A stretch of DNA of 64,000 nt from Acanthaster planci. Its lineage: Eukaryota; Echinodermata; Asteroidea; Valvatida; Acanthasteridae. Positions 33,398-45,876 of this stretch are shown here, piece by piece. Under the pieces are notes generated by a model. That model made no database searches, was not told the origin of the DNA, and saw only the letters and a program-made list of their open reading frames with translations. The position numbers were made by a program, and so were the translations under genes. Positions within the stretch are counted from its first letter, which is position 1; every line of letters begins with the position of its first letter. The stretch spans positions 1,942,374 through 2,006,373 of the forward strand of contig NW_019091394.1 in NCBI RefSeq assembly GCF_001949145.1, given 5' to 3'.

Positions 33398-36300
33398 GTG
33401 AGAGGTGTCGCCTGAACTGAGTGACAGCGAATTGGAGCAACCTCTTCCCCCGGGGTCACTCCGTTCAATTCGTTTCCAATAACAACCCCTGGAAACTACA
33501 CTAGCTCTGCCTTGGATGAATGAAACAAAAGAGAAGCGTAAATTTTGGTTTTGATATCGACCTTTTTTTGACGTGTTTTAAGGTCTGCTAATATTAGGCC
33601 CACAATGCTTCACAAGGGAATTATAGCTTTGAAACAAAAGTTTAATTATCTTGTACACAATACAGTTACTTTTTAGCAAGTTAGTTTGATTCAATTCAAT
33701 TTATATTTAGTGTTCTCTCAGTGGGCTCGTTTTGTAATCGATAAGGCCAGCCTGTAAATAAGATGGCTAATACTGACGTAATCTCAATTTTAAATTCGAT
33801 TATTTTCTATATTGTAAAGAGTGGCACTTCATATTACATACGCACATTATCACCCTGCTATCCAAAACGCCACGTCGTAAAGAAGTCACTTCACTTTTAG
33901 ACAAGACAATACACACAAAAACAACTTCGTTGCATACAGTCAGGTACAAGACTGTTAATAACATGCACGAATTCTAACATATTTGGATATGCAAAACGTC
34001 TTTTGTCAGGAGGGAGAGAGCAGGTACGGGTTCGACGGTGCGCAGTGCTCTGGGGACAAGGTTAGAAATGGAGTCACAGATTCACTCGTCGCCAAGCGCC
34101 CGAACAGGGCGATGGAAAGGGCCGATGTCCCTGCACAGGTTTTTAGTGAAGGAAATACATCACACGGGGTCACAGCTAACGACGCGCAGAGCATTATAAA
34201 TTTATGCCAGGCGCTCGAGCTCGCTCAGCTCGAGACGTGACACAAGCGGCGGTAATCATTGTCTTATCAATTCGATATTTTTTTTTTCTTTTTTTCCTCA
34301 TAGCTGAAAACATTCTCACTAGACTTTAAAAAATGACCAAGATAACCGATGATTTGAAATATATTGTCAAAAGACAAGTGATCATCAGTGATACTTGGTG
34401 AGAAGATAAATTTAAATTACGAAAAAAGACATCGAGGAAGAACAGTAGTTTTGATGTAGCGCCACCACTCGGCCCACCTGGTCCAGGTTTCCTGATCACA
34501 GGGCGTTCTGTGGGAATCACCGACAAAATTAAAAGTAAGGATCGTCTATCAGATAAATCACGACAAAGAAATCCGACCTAGCAGGGTAGCTGCAATCAAT
34601 GTTTTTGTTGTTTTTTTTAATACAAACCTGTGAAAATTTGTGCCTCAGTAACGAAATTTGCAACTTTGGTTTCACTATTTCATAGGGTATCTTAACGCAT
34701 TTTTGTTTTTATGCTAATTAGATTTCCATATTCATGGAAAACTGTGATGTCATCTCAGGAAGAAGCCTCAATGTTACATTGGTTTGTACACAAAAAGTCC
34801 TGTAAGTGTGTAAGAGTTTTCATACATTGAAGAAAAGTACAAAGATGCAGAAGATTTGTGTCGAAGAAAAATTCATTGCAGCCACACTGTAATATACAGC
34901 TTAAATACCGAAGCCTTATAGTGCATGACACTCGGAGTGTGACGCCAGCAACATTGGGTGTGAAACACTCCTCCCTCTAAAAAAAATTAATTAATTAATT
35001 AATTGAAAAACAATCACAAAATAAACTTAGCATAAAAATTATCAACATGCCCTGCAGCGTACTTAGTCCGAGTCAGCTCCTCTCATAATTATGCAAATAA
35101 ATTACGTCATTTCCAAAATCGGGCAGATGTATTCAATAAACTGAAGTACGTTTCATTCAATCAAAAAATGCAAAGGTACATTTCCAGTAGAAAAAAATGT
35201 AGCGAGATATACCGTAGACATCGAGACTTTGTAAAATGCATTCACTAACAGTAATTTATATTACTGCCAATCTCTCCCTTATTCCCAGAATATTTACTCC
35301 GTCGCAGGGATAAGCAAGGGCAGATCTGGGAGGGGGGATGGGGACACGCCCTCCCCTTTTGAAAAAAGAAAAATTAGACAGGGCAATGTTTGGTCAGTTT
35401 CCTTTCTCTTTTATCTGAAAGCGTGTACAAAGTCCCAAAATATAGCCTCACCCTTCAGACAGGTCATGAAAAGTTAGTTAATTAAAAAAAAAAACCAGAC
35501 GTTTTTGCCCACCCCTCAACTTCGGTCGCCTAAACCACGCGGCTCTAGATGTGCTCTTGGTGGGGATAAATCCTTTTTCTTTGAATCAGTTCACCCTAAA
35601 GAGGAAAAAAGGTAACAACTTACGAACGCTCTGTAAACAAAATTACTGACAGGAAGTGAAATGACATACACACTGGGCAGACGCGATGACAGTGCTCAAA
35701 ATCCATTTAACCCTTAGTCGCTGTAATACAGCAATACAGGCGTTCATGTGCAGACGCTGTTTTGGTTGATCAAGAGCAGTTCGCCCTCACCACAGCAGAG
35801 AATCCTTGAACTCTTGAGGAAACACTCACATCACATCGTTCCATGTCTTTCTCAATTTATTCACAACATAATCCTCCTTCCTTGAATATCATTCTGCATT
35901 ACACAACCTAAAACGCAGGTTCTGAAAAGCCGCATACATGTACAAGTAAACAGGACATCTTTGACATCGATAATTACCACTGTTACATCACAGAACATGA
36001 CCTATACGGTACCTTTTGTATGAAAAATAGTTCGGAAAATACAGTATACGGAGTCTACTTTTAGAACACAAGACTATACACGAGATATAAAGAGGTAATA
36101 TTTGTAAGTCCAATAAATACAAAATAAAAGATTACAAAGAACGGTGATATATTCAAGGGTACAATATATACAGAAAGCTAAAATGTACAGGTCTGCTAAT
36201 GCTATGATTTCAGATCATTCCCCATATAAAAACCTGGGCTTGTACGCATGCAAAGGGCAATTCTTTTGGTAAACTATTTTCAATACTCTGATAAAAAAAT

Positions 36301-37358
36301 ACTTTGGACAAGAACCGACAATTCCGTCGACAACATCTGAACTCAACTGACATCCTACATTCGGTGCTCGTGTGCAAATAGAATTGGGCCCAATCAAAGG
36401 CCGTCAAAGCACCGGTACCACATGACCATATGGTCAACCTCCCCCGATCCGCCACGATTACAGCAGGCAAGGAATTGGTGACAGCAACTGTACCAGATAC
36501 ATCTTGAGTTACGGTGCATGTGAACTTGACGGTGAGGATGATTATCGCATGAAACGGCCTTGAAATCTTTGTCAAAATGGCATAGTGGTTACCACTTGTA
36601 CGATGTGCAGTTCTGATGGTTGAGAGTGTGCCCAGCTGAATTTTTCTGACACTTTTGCCAATTCACAAAAACCTTGAAGGCTTACTCCCTGGTAGTGCAT
36701 TCAGTGAGAAAAGCCGCAGGGGCAAGCCCTCCGCCCCCCCATCATGTTCACATCAGTACTAACACCTGTGTGTTGGGTGGGGGAATTATTACTTTGCGGC
36801 TGAAAACAATTTGAACCTCCGTTTCCAGAAAAGACTCCGCCCCCTCCCCACCCAAGGCTTGATACATCACTGGGGCACCAAGGTCTTTTCCAGCCACCAA
36901 TGACTGATGTACGTCTGGGCTGCGTGGGTCAGCTAGAGATTACTGATGCGTGCACCGCTGGACGGACCACTGTTTAATACTACATACAAGTACATGTACC
37001 TTTAATGTGGACATCCCCTCGCTTCCTCAAAGAAAACTTGGAGAAAATATTCACTTTTTTTCTCTCCCAGAGATATTTCTGAAAACCTTAACGTGCAGAT
37101 TGAGTTTCTGGTTATCTGGTAACTGGTCGAGCAGTCTAAAACCAGGAGAAACACCTCCACGACTTGTCCCCCGATTTCTACTCTATTAGTCGGTAGAGTG
37201 CCTTCACCTCGCAGGTGAAGTGAACGGAGGGGGCGAAATAGCACACAGTCTTAACACAATGGCAAGCTACATGTAGCTGGGCAATGATATAGGGGAGGGG
37301 CTTGTTGAGGAGGGGCTCCTCATGGTCCAATCAGGACTCCCGAAGCAAAGGGGCGCGG

Positions 37359-37477
37359 TTAAACCCTGTAGGCCTCCAGCTTCCTCCGCCCGGCCCGGCA
37401 GGAAAGGAGGGCAGACAGCAGGAGCAGGACACACCCACCGACGGTCACCAGGTAGGCCCAGGAGATCTTGCACTCAC
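37359..37477 (-). CDS. LHFPL gene, coding exon 4 (last)
   Basis: The acceptor is CTGTCTGTGGCAG. The exon reads GECKISWAYLVTVGGC, then a hydrophobic helix, CRAGRRKLEAYRV and TAA. It completes the fourth transmembrane segment. A minus-strand AATAAA at 35856-35861 would give a 3' untranslated region of about 1.5 kb. Confidence 0.85.
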
Positions 37478-40400
37478 CTGCCACAGACAGATTACAAGGG
37501 GAAAAGGGAAAAGAAAAGAAAAAATTTAAGACTTTAATCCCCGTCTACTCAGGACGGGCAATACTGTCTATGTACATGTAGGATGCTGTCAAGTTTGCAA
37601 TGAAAAACAAGAGAATGAACGTCAGTCATAATTTTGAAACGGCTCTTAGGCTTGGATCTTGTGACGCGTAATCTGTGAGTCCCTGAACGGGCTTGTAATA
37701 GAGTCAGGCCCAAGACACTCTTCAGTCAAACCGCAGGCTTGATTACAAGTTCACAAGCCCTAAATAAACAGACTGATGGACCAGCGATTGACGGGGAATA
37801 ATTTGCGGTGGTGTCGCAGTGACGACTTTGGCCACTGCTCTGGGGTGTGTTTTGGCAACCCCTAAACGAGAAACAAGTTTGTGACCGCTAAAGAGCCAGG
37901 AACACGCTTAAGGTGGCCCACAAAAATGTAGGAGTGGAAACGAATACATCACCACAGAGAAACAAAGTGAAGGTAGCAAACGACATCATTGTGAAACGTT
38001 ATTTATGTCAAGGTCCTCATTGTTCTATTCAAATTATAAAAATTGAGGACACCCGTTTTGGTTTGCTGCACGCAACAAAAAAGTGGGGGATAATTCATTA
38101 TGTGGACAACAAAAACTGGCTGCTTCTCATCCACCATTTTGACCTGGCGTTGATATCCAACTCCAAACTTTAGTTCTCGTTCGGTAGGAGCAACAATTTC
38201 ACAAGGTTGTAGTCAAGATTGCGAGAAAAGCACAACCGGTGACCAAAGCAGAAACTGGGTTCCTGGCTTCAGGACCGCTGCCTGACAACAAAATGAACTC
38301 ACCGAGTTGATACGCCCCTGACACCTCACCGCACACCATCTTGACTTGGGGATGGTCCCAGCCGTTGGGGTACAGGGCGCAGCCTGCTCCCACGAGGCAA
38401 GCTGAATAAGGAACAAATTGAATCTACGGTCAGTAAACATGTAATAAAAATGACAGCAGCTGGCCCAAATGGAAGGGCTGACTTGACAGCTACTGGTACA
38501 TATATGTAAAAATGCATCAAATATTTTCACCTTTGATTGAATTCTAGGCGAAATGCAGAGCATACCAGACACCATTTTTTTTTAACCACAAAAATTTAGA
38601 AAATGCGGAATCCTGTAGCAACCACCATCTCTGCCCAACCCCACCCCCTGAAGCATATCCCCACACATCCAACAAAGATTCCCCCACCACTATCACTACA
38701 TATAATTCCTACTCATCCAACATGTTCAAGTACTAGTACCTACAGGGTACCGGGCAATTCCTATTCCATTCCCACAAATTCCCATGTATCGGTACATGTA
38801 CATGTACACCATCCAATTCTCACCCTGCCTAGTCACAGCCCCATTCCGCAATCTCCACCCACCTCACCCCATCCGACCCACCCCCACTGAATTCTTACCC
38901 AAAGTTTGGGCTGGGCCTAGACGGGAATGGATGCTTGTTTTATAATTCTAGAGGAGATTAGACCGACGACGTGGTCTGTGATAACCCGACAAGGCAATCT
39001 GTACAAGTACAGCGAAGCAGTTGATTTCACGCAACTTTACGCAAAGACGCCACATTTTATTGCCTAAGTTACACAACAAATTATGACACATCTCACACAA
39101 AATTTACGCACTGTACGCTGCCACTGATACCTTTCACCTGGAGGGTTTCAATTTCCTCATTAACTTTGCAGACTATCGGTACACTTTCAGGGCAATAATG
39201 TATGTGACCGGCTCTGGAAAAATGGGTAGCAAGTGGCCAGATTCAGGTTAGGAGTTTTTGATATGGCTGGATTGTGTACATCACAAGCTGCAATTTGATG
39301 TATGAATGACCCCTGTAGTGAGCTGCATTCTGGAGATATATGGACATTTGTATGTCCACATTTTTGGATTCAATAAAAGCACTTTTTGAGAAAAAGTGTA
39401 GCGCTTGGAAACACAATGCTATGTAGGATTTCCTACTGAAGGATCAATTTTTCATCTTTATTCATCAGTATCGATGTTTGTAGTCATAAATTCTAAAAGT
39501 GTAAATGTTACAGAAACTAAGTTTGAAGAAATTTTGCCCTCTCCGAGTAGAACGCGCCGTAACGTGTTTTGGCATTGCGCAACTTATCACCCTTTTTTGC
39601 AGAGCGAGTCACATACATTGTACGAGGTTCTGATGTATACATGTACATGTAGAGCTCCATGTTATTACTACAAGCAAAAACTTGAACGTTATAATGCGGA
39701 CAGCTGAATACAGGTAGACCCGTGGCTGAACGAGACGGAAACCTTTACGACAGATAGCATTTGCTTGCAGCTCGCCTAATTTGTATGTAAGTTACATGTA
39801 TGTGGCGTCCACCCCTGATGTGCGGGACAATGCACGGGTGCCCGCACATGTTGTACCTATAATTGCCTAATTGTCTGTAAACACATATCTGTGCTCTTGA
39901 CCATGCTCAGCATAGGTCTACAGCATCAGGGTTGTGAGGGTACACATGTGCATGTACCAGTACATGTGCATGTACATGTACCTATATGTACAAATAAATG
40001 ATTCCATGTATTCTTACAAATGGGTCATTAGGGTTTTAGGGAGACAATTTGTGGTAAATTTTTCAACCTTAGGGAAATATCGGTCATTAGGCCGAAGTTC
40101 GCTGTCCAAATTGCTCCCGATGCTCCAACTTCCAGGAGGAGGCCAAATTTTTACTGTCCAAATTTTGAGAGATGATAGATCAGGGTCTAAATTGAAAACA
40201 TACAAAGTTTGGTTCAGATCAGATTAGGGAATATTTAATTATGGAACAGTAAAGTTTGTGCACGTTCTTATGGGAATGTCTCCCATTGGCCCAAGTGACC
40301 CATTTTCGGTAAACAGTATTATACATGTACGTGTATGTACAGTATATGTACATGTATCATTAAATGTACATGATTATGCTTTGGTACTAATGGGCCACTT

Positions 40401-43400
40401 TTTGTTCTTTTATTCTTGGCCTTAGCAAAGAGCTCTATGGCCTTAGCAAGCGTTTTGTACAGGTCTGCAATTTTCCAAAAAGAAGACGTACCGTAACCGT
40501 ACACATGTACCGGTACACAGGTATCGACCAGTAGGCCTATAGTTTGGTCTCTTTATAATTCTGTTTTAAATATGGGGTTCCCGGCCGCAGTTGACTGTGG
40601 CCGTGACTAGAGAACGGGTATCCATGTACACCAATTAATGTTCACAGTACCTGCATGGCATGTACATGTACATGGTGCATGTACACATACATGTACATGT
40701 ACACATTTGCATGTACACAAATGTGGTGTGCATTTCAGAGCAGAAGCTGCTGCGCAGAGTGATGGTTACTGGTAAACACTAAACCCTCATCTTTGCACTT
40801 GAGAATTCACTGGTGACAGTTACATGCTAAATCCAGGAGGGTTGGAGGGCTGAAGAGCCTGAAGCTAAATAATCCACCTGTTCAGCAGGCTGGGCCTTCA
40901 AGAGGGATTAATTGATCACTGGATTGCCCTTGTTGACTGTAGGCAATTCACACCTGTATGCATGCTAAATAAAGGTACAGTGTACATGTACATGTAGGTG
41001 CACAGCTACCCAACCAAGGCCCAGCAAAGTTTCTCTGGGCAACGGTACAAGCAGTGGTCTGCAACGGACAATGTTCCATACTGAAAACTAGTCGATTCAA
41101 TTTTTATTGTCCAAATTTAGAGAGAGAGAGAGAAACCTTTGGCTGAGGAAATGACAGGTGCTCTGTCTCAATGATTTTGCTGAAACTACAAAAAACAAAA
41201 AAAAAAAACCAAAACAAAGGCACAAGTCAACCTGTCAGTGGTGTAGCTACCGGTAGGGTTTTACTAGGGGGGACAAGGGGGACACCAGCATCTTATGGGG
41301 AGGGGGCACCAGCTTTCAGTAGTACAGTTTTTTTTTGGGGGGGCAAGCTTTTGTTAGCCTTGTTCAATATCCATTCATCTGCTTTTTAGTGGGGGGGGGC
41401 ACCTGGAATTTGTTGGGGGCATGTACATGTACCCCCAGGTTCCCCCTCCCCGGCTACGCCACTGCAATTTGTCCAGAGATTTGCCAGAATCACTGCAAGT
41501 TTCAATGTACCAATGCCAGAATGGTACATGAAGCTTAACTGCCAGAAAACCTGACAAATTAATCTTACAGGCTTTGTGTTAAGTACATGTACATGTACCC
41601 TATGCATGAATTCATCTTAAAGTTTACAATTAGGAAAAGAAATAACACTCCGCTGAACTACATGTAAACCTTTTGACTTGTAACAGAAAAAAAGCACTTA
41701 GTGGTATGCTGTTTAACACCAATGTTCTTACATGTATGACTACATGTACATGTAGCTTTGAGATTTTACAACTTATTGGTACATGCATCCTGTACAGTAC
41801 ATGTATGTAAAAGTACATTGTAAATCAACTTTAGCAAAACAAAACTACGTGTTTGTATTTAACATGCAAGCCTTTTGACCAGCAAATTCCTGTAGAGATT
41901 TGAAGATCTTACAAATCTATCCCACTGATGCCCTACCCGGTACCGGCACAAGAGACCTCTTTCTGATATTGTAAAGCTGAAAAATTGTTTTCACAGATGG
42001 ATTTGATTGCAAAGTAATAGTCCGTGTACTGGCCACGTGCTGATAGTGAAGAGCCGCGGAAGAGCAACTTTGCTTGATGTACATGTACATACATGTGCAT
42101 ACCATACATGTACATGTACATGTGCAGGTACACACGTAACACCATAGGTGCAAATGAAATGAATGCCAATGAAAACTGTAGGGTATTTCCGCAAATGAAA
42201 TGAATGCCAATGAAAACTGTAGGGTATTTCCTCTATTTATTTTACCAAAACCAAAATTAAACTTTGAGAACTTGGCTGGTTGCAAAGTAGTGCCACAAGG
42301 GATTGTTATGGGGGGGGGCAACAGAATCTTTATTTACATGTACATATACATGTGAACTGCATTCAACAACCCAATAAACTCCAGGGGTAGGAGAACACAA
42401 CAATGCTAGCGAATTGTTCGGTTCGACACCCAACCATAAAAGGCCCTATCAAACACACTACCAGGGCTCTGTGCCTATCCCTCCTGATCATCAACGCCTT
42501 CAGGGCTAGCTTTTTAACCCCTGGAACCTGAAAGCCAAGGTATCCAATATCTCCTCTGCTGAGGTTGTACCGTAAGAGATTTCCAACGGTGCTCAGGTGT
42601 AGCTTTCCTTTTTTTTTTTTCTTTTTTTGTTCACCATAAAAGGCCAGCAATGCCATTGAACTTGGCCAGTTTGCTGAAAACGTTCAAGGAATTCAATCCA
42701 GAAAGCTAACACCTCCGGGTCATAAACCAGATGCCCCTGTAAATCACCAGGAGCTGGAACGGGTATTCACCACTCACTTTCACACACACACACACTGACA
42801 TGTTCCCCAATCAGAGTGTTTGGGACACGTTCAGCCAGATGCAGAAAAATTCTGCGGGGCTGGCAAATGAAATTCTTATCATGCATTCCGAGCAATTTTT
42901 GGGAATTTTCAGATCAGAGATTTGCAATGCAATGAGGCCACCAAGCTGTAGGCTCTTGGGACTTTTCTTTTTCCACTGGAAAATTAGGGAATGTCCCTGG
43001 TTTTGCAATCAAATATTCCCCCCCCACCCAAAAAAAGACAAGAAAAACAGAGTACATTGTAAATAGTTACATGTATTTCCACAGCAGTCGCATTAAAGTA
43101 ACAGGCATTTAAAAAATCTGAAATGAAGAAACTGGAGTAGACGGAATCGTACGCTTGAAAAGCGTGAATGTATATTTTTGTTTGTGAAAATCTGGTTTCC
43201 ACATGTACAGGTACATGTAGAAAGACCAGCATCTGTGTGAATCCACTGTAATCTAAGACACTGATGGTTGTGTAAGATTAACGATGTTTTCAGAGATCCT
43301 GTACAACAGTACTCACCAGCAAAGAGTTGAAGAACTCCCGCCACCCTTCCAACTTTCTGCGTCACCAAATCTTTCATGCAGCATGCCAGGACACCGGTGA

Positions 43401-45876
43401 AGGCCACCAGCATGGACACCAGGCACCCGGCGCCGATCAGGAGGGTGCCCAGTTGCCACGACAGCGTGGGTATGTCCTCAAAGCTCGAGTAGCGACCGCA
43501 GCCAAGGGCGATCTCGCCGTTGGCAGTCGGGTAGTTGCAGCGCCGGAACAGACCAAAGTGGAACACGTGCCGCCCGTCCAGCGTGGCGCCCGCAATCCAG
43601 TAGGGGAAGACGAAGCCCGCGCAGCACAGGCAGGTGGCCAGCAACGAGGCGAGGGTCCACACCACCCCCACAGCCGTTAGTCCCATCCCCATGGCGATGA
43701 TGGAGTCACTCCCGTCCTCTTCCTCGGTGGCATAAGTGGAGACTGTGCTGGGGAAACGCTTGCTGAATGTGCCTGGCTCCGGTATCCTGGGAAATTTCCA
43801 GGATCGACAAACAATGAGAGAGACAGACGATCAGTCGGGATCAGGAATCAAAAGGTCAGGGGGAGTGTTATGCCTAGACAGAGCATGAATCCAAAACAAA
43901 CAGCAGTGCCGCTTTGAAAAGACCACAATTTTCTGATCACCAAAGCTGCACTTTCCAGACAGCTTTGTCAAACTTGGCAGCTCCGAGTGACTTCATGTCT
44001 GTCCTGACTGCACCTGGTGTTGAGGGGTACGCCGGTACATATTGTCTAGCGCTGTAAACTTTCCAAAGTGGTTCTATGAACTGGGACTTTTTTCACTCAT
44101 CAGTTATTTCTGGATGACTTGAGGCGGGTCGTTTTGTTCCATCACGCACAGGAGTTCAGTGGTGAAGTGTGGGTAAATAAAAGTGCACTGCAGATCAACA
44201 CCACAATTTCACACAGATATTAAACGGCTGCGCACGTCGTCCGCTCACAAAAGGATCATTGTAACGGGGGGGGATCATAAATTACAGAGTCTCCACATTG
44301 AGGCTTGTGTTGAAGTGGGGCCAACGACAATATTTTGAATCAGGTACATGTACACGGTACATAGCATAGCATTCAACAAATGGAACATTGAAGGAACCTC
44401 ATAATGGCAATTCAGAGGGAACGACAAACCAGTTGTACTGCAAACTCCATTTTGTGGTACAGACATGTAAATTCCCATTTTTGGGGGTCCAACAGCTGGA
44501 ACATACCATTTACAACACATCTATTAGAAAGCAAAGTGACAGGTGCAACTGGTAAGCTGTTCATGATCACATGGTTTGTGAGATTCCTGTCTGGAAAAAC
44601 AGGGGCTGATGTGCCCTGTGCACAGTGCCTATCATTTTCAACTTCAGTGGAAAAGGCAATTTAAAGCAGGTAACAAAAGCGAAGGGATATAAAACACGAT
44701 GAAATGTACGGTAAATGCACCATCAGTTATTATTTTTTTTCTCACTTTTTTTTCCACACGACCCTCGTTAGCTCCACATATTGCACGCTTATTAACAGCA
44801 TAAATGTTGACTCTTAAAATCCACCAGCCATTCCAGTTAACAGCTTTCGTTCTTCAACTGATATCAACGGCATACATGCATGCGTAGATTTCAGCAGAAT
44901 TTCAGACCTGAAAAAACGTGTAACTGTGTGTATTTTTGAAATGAGATTCCCTCCCTTCAAGAGGGGGCATAAATCAAAGAATCCAAAGGCTGATAGAGTC
45001 AGAGGGACATTTCATACCGCAGTTTCATCCGAACCTTTTTTTTTTCTGGTAACATTTGTTTTCTTGGTTCACAAGATGAAAGTGAAAGTTCTCAAAAACC
45101 CCTGAGAAGATGCAAGTAGGAGGTAGCCACAAAGCAAATAAGGAACTGTATGATGCACATAACCTGCCACACTGTAAAGGCCAAGGTTGCCGAGTATGAA
45201 AATAAATAAACAGTAACATCATAATCAGCAGTGAAAGGCCATGATTGACATTCACTACTTGTGACCGGACTCTACATGTACATGTACATCATACCGGTAC
45301 ATGTAGGCCAAGTTTTCTGCTTACAAGCAGACCTTCGCGCAATTTCATAGAACTACTTAAAGTGAAAAATTTGTTTAGGCGTGGAAAAATCCTTGCTTGA
45401 CAAATCAGGTTTATACCAGATAAAACTTCTTGTGATGTATATTGTTTTGAAATGCTATTCACCTGTCTTTTGGTTAGCATGACAATTACATAGAGTCTGA
45501 GTTGGTAACCTTTGTTTATTAAGCAATCTTTTGTGCTTAAACAAACTCTGTGCTTAAGCAGCTTTATGAAGTTGGCCCCTTGCGTTTGTGAACAAAAATG
45601 TGATTCCCATTACCAGTATGCAGCACAGGTACCCTACATGCACATGTAGTGTCACACAGAGCATTTGTACATGTTCACAAATACACAAGTACAGTACTTA
45701 AGTTTCACGCTGTAGTATTAAAGCAGAGATCCTCCTCTTAGCAGAGCCCTGCAAATCTGTGTCAATAAATAATCCGGGCCCCAAGCCGTACCTTACCTCA
45801 TGGAGATGGGATAACCGGGGGTACTGGTACCTCCAGTCCGTGACCCAGAATGACCTGGCATCCTCCTAGAATCCAT
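37359..45876 (-). CDS. LHFPL-family tetraspan membrane protein, four coding exons
   Basis: Coding exons on the minus strand are 45797-45876, 43317-43786, 38303-38401 and 37359-37477. All junctions are GT-AG and keep one frame, giving 255 residues. Exon 1 supplies 26 residues from an ATG at 45876. Exon 2 carries the start of the LHFPL domain: helix 1 (GVVWTLASLLATC), PYWIAG, FRRCNYP, GCGRYSSFEDIP and helix 2, ending VGRVAGVLQLFA. Exon 3 gives CLVGAGCALYPNGWDHPQVK, the family's most typical segment. Exon 4 gives helix 4 (CKISWAYLVTVGGC) and the C-terminus. The match is best to the LHFPL1/LHFPL6 branch. Members are plasma-membrane four-helix proteins that partner with ion channels or receptors; the role of this branch is little known. 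An acidic, Ser/Thr-rich N-terminus of about 58 residues precedes helix 1, longer than I expect for the family. Introns are rich in TACATGTA palindromes. Confidence 0.88.
38303..38401 (-). CDS. LHFPL gene, coding exon 3
   Basis: The acceptor is TTCCTTATTCAG and the donor is GTGAGT. The 99-base exon keeps phase 1 at both ends and encodes the GCALYPNGWD segment, which is diagnostic for LHFPL proteins, then VCGEVSGAYQL. Confidence 0.9.
38858..38885 (-). other. Canonical G-quadruplex motif in LHFPL intron
   Basis: Read on the minus (transcribed-sense) strand there are four G runs of at least three (5, 3, 4 and 3) with loops of 1, 6 and 6 bases. It lies in a 285-base C-rich, almost G-free tract of the plus strand (38605-38890), about 460 bases upstream of exon 3 in the pre-mRNA. 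Confidence 0.6.
41236..41464. mobile_element. hAT-type MITE, about 229 bp
   Basis: The termini are inverted: CAGTGGTGTAGCTACCGG on the left and CCGGCTACGCCACTG on the right. The flanking 8-mers CAACCTGT and CAATTTGT match at 6 of 8 positions, consistent with an old hAT 8-bp target duplication. The interior is G-rich and non-coding. It lies in the large first coding-region intron of the LHFPL gene domain, between exons 2 and 3. Confidence 0.75.
42150..42231. repeat. Exact 41-bp tandem duplication
   Basis: Two identical adjacent copies of a 41-base unit that begins GCAAATGAAATGAATGCC and ends GGGTATTTCC. Identity suggests a recent duplication. It lies in an LHFPL intron with no sign of function. 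Confidence 0.9.
43317..43786 (-). CDS. LHFPL gene, coding exon 2
   Basis: The acceptor is AATTTCCCAG and the donor is GTGAGT. The 470-base exon starts mid-codon, completing AGG with exon 1, and encodes the acidic N-terminal segment (TEEEDGSD), helices 1 and 2, the extracellular FRRCNYP / GCGRYSSF loop and the start of helix 3. Confidence 0.9.
45797..45876 (-). CDS. LHFPL gene, coding exon 1
   Basis: The ATG at 45876 opens MDSRRMPGHSGSRTGG and 80 coding bases end ATGAG followed by GTAAGG. Joined to exon 2 it reads ...ISMRIPEPGTF in frame. The fit of phase and donor is good, but the peptide has no family match, so an alternative first exon remains possible. Confidence 0.65.

Larger units (their letters stand above)
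30449..37358. other. Intergenic region between FAM43-like and LHFPL genes
   Basis: 30449-31270 is the upstream side of the FAM43-like gene and holds a GC-rich block with a TGACGTCA site. A dispersed repeat copy is at 32450-32617. A GC-rich block at 33230-33430 contains a possible short first exon (separate entry). The part from about 35840 to 37358 is probably the LHFPL 3' untranslated region, given a minus-strand AATAAA at 35856-35861. An ATTA simple repeat is at about 34986-35003. TACATGTA palindromes begin near 35935 and are nearly absent before that. Confidence 0.5.

Noticed and set aside
36210-36575. 121-codon minus-strand frame with a hydrophobic start
   Set aside because: It lies in the probable LHFPL 3' untranslated region and shows no recognisable domain.
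37180-37225. tRNA-like A-box and anticodon arm (GTCGGTAGAGTGC, then a CTTCACC/GGTGAAG stem)
   Set aside because: No B-box or acceptor stem follows; at most a fragment of a tRNA-derived repeat, in the probable LHFPL 3' region.
43327-43680. Plus-strand frame of 117 codons opposite LHFPL exon 2
   Set aside because: It is antisense to a well-supported exon and has low-complexity Gly/Ala/Gln composition.
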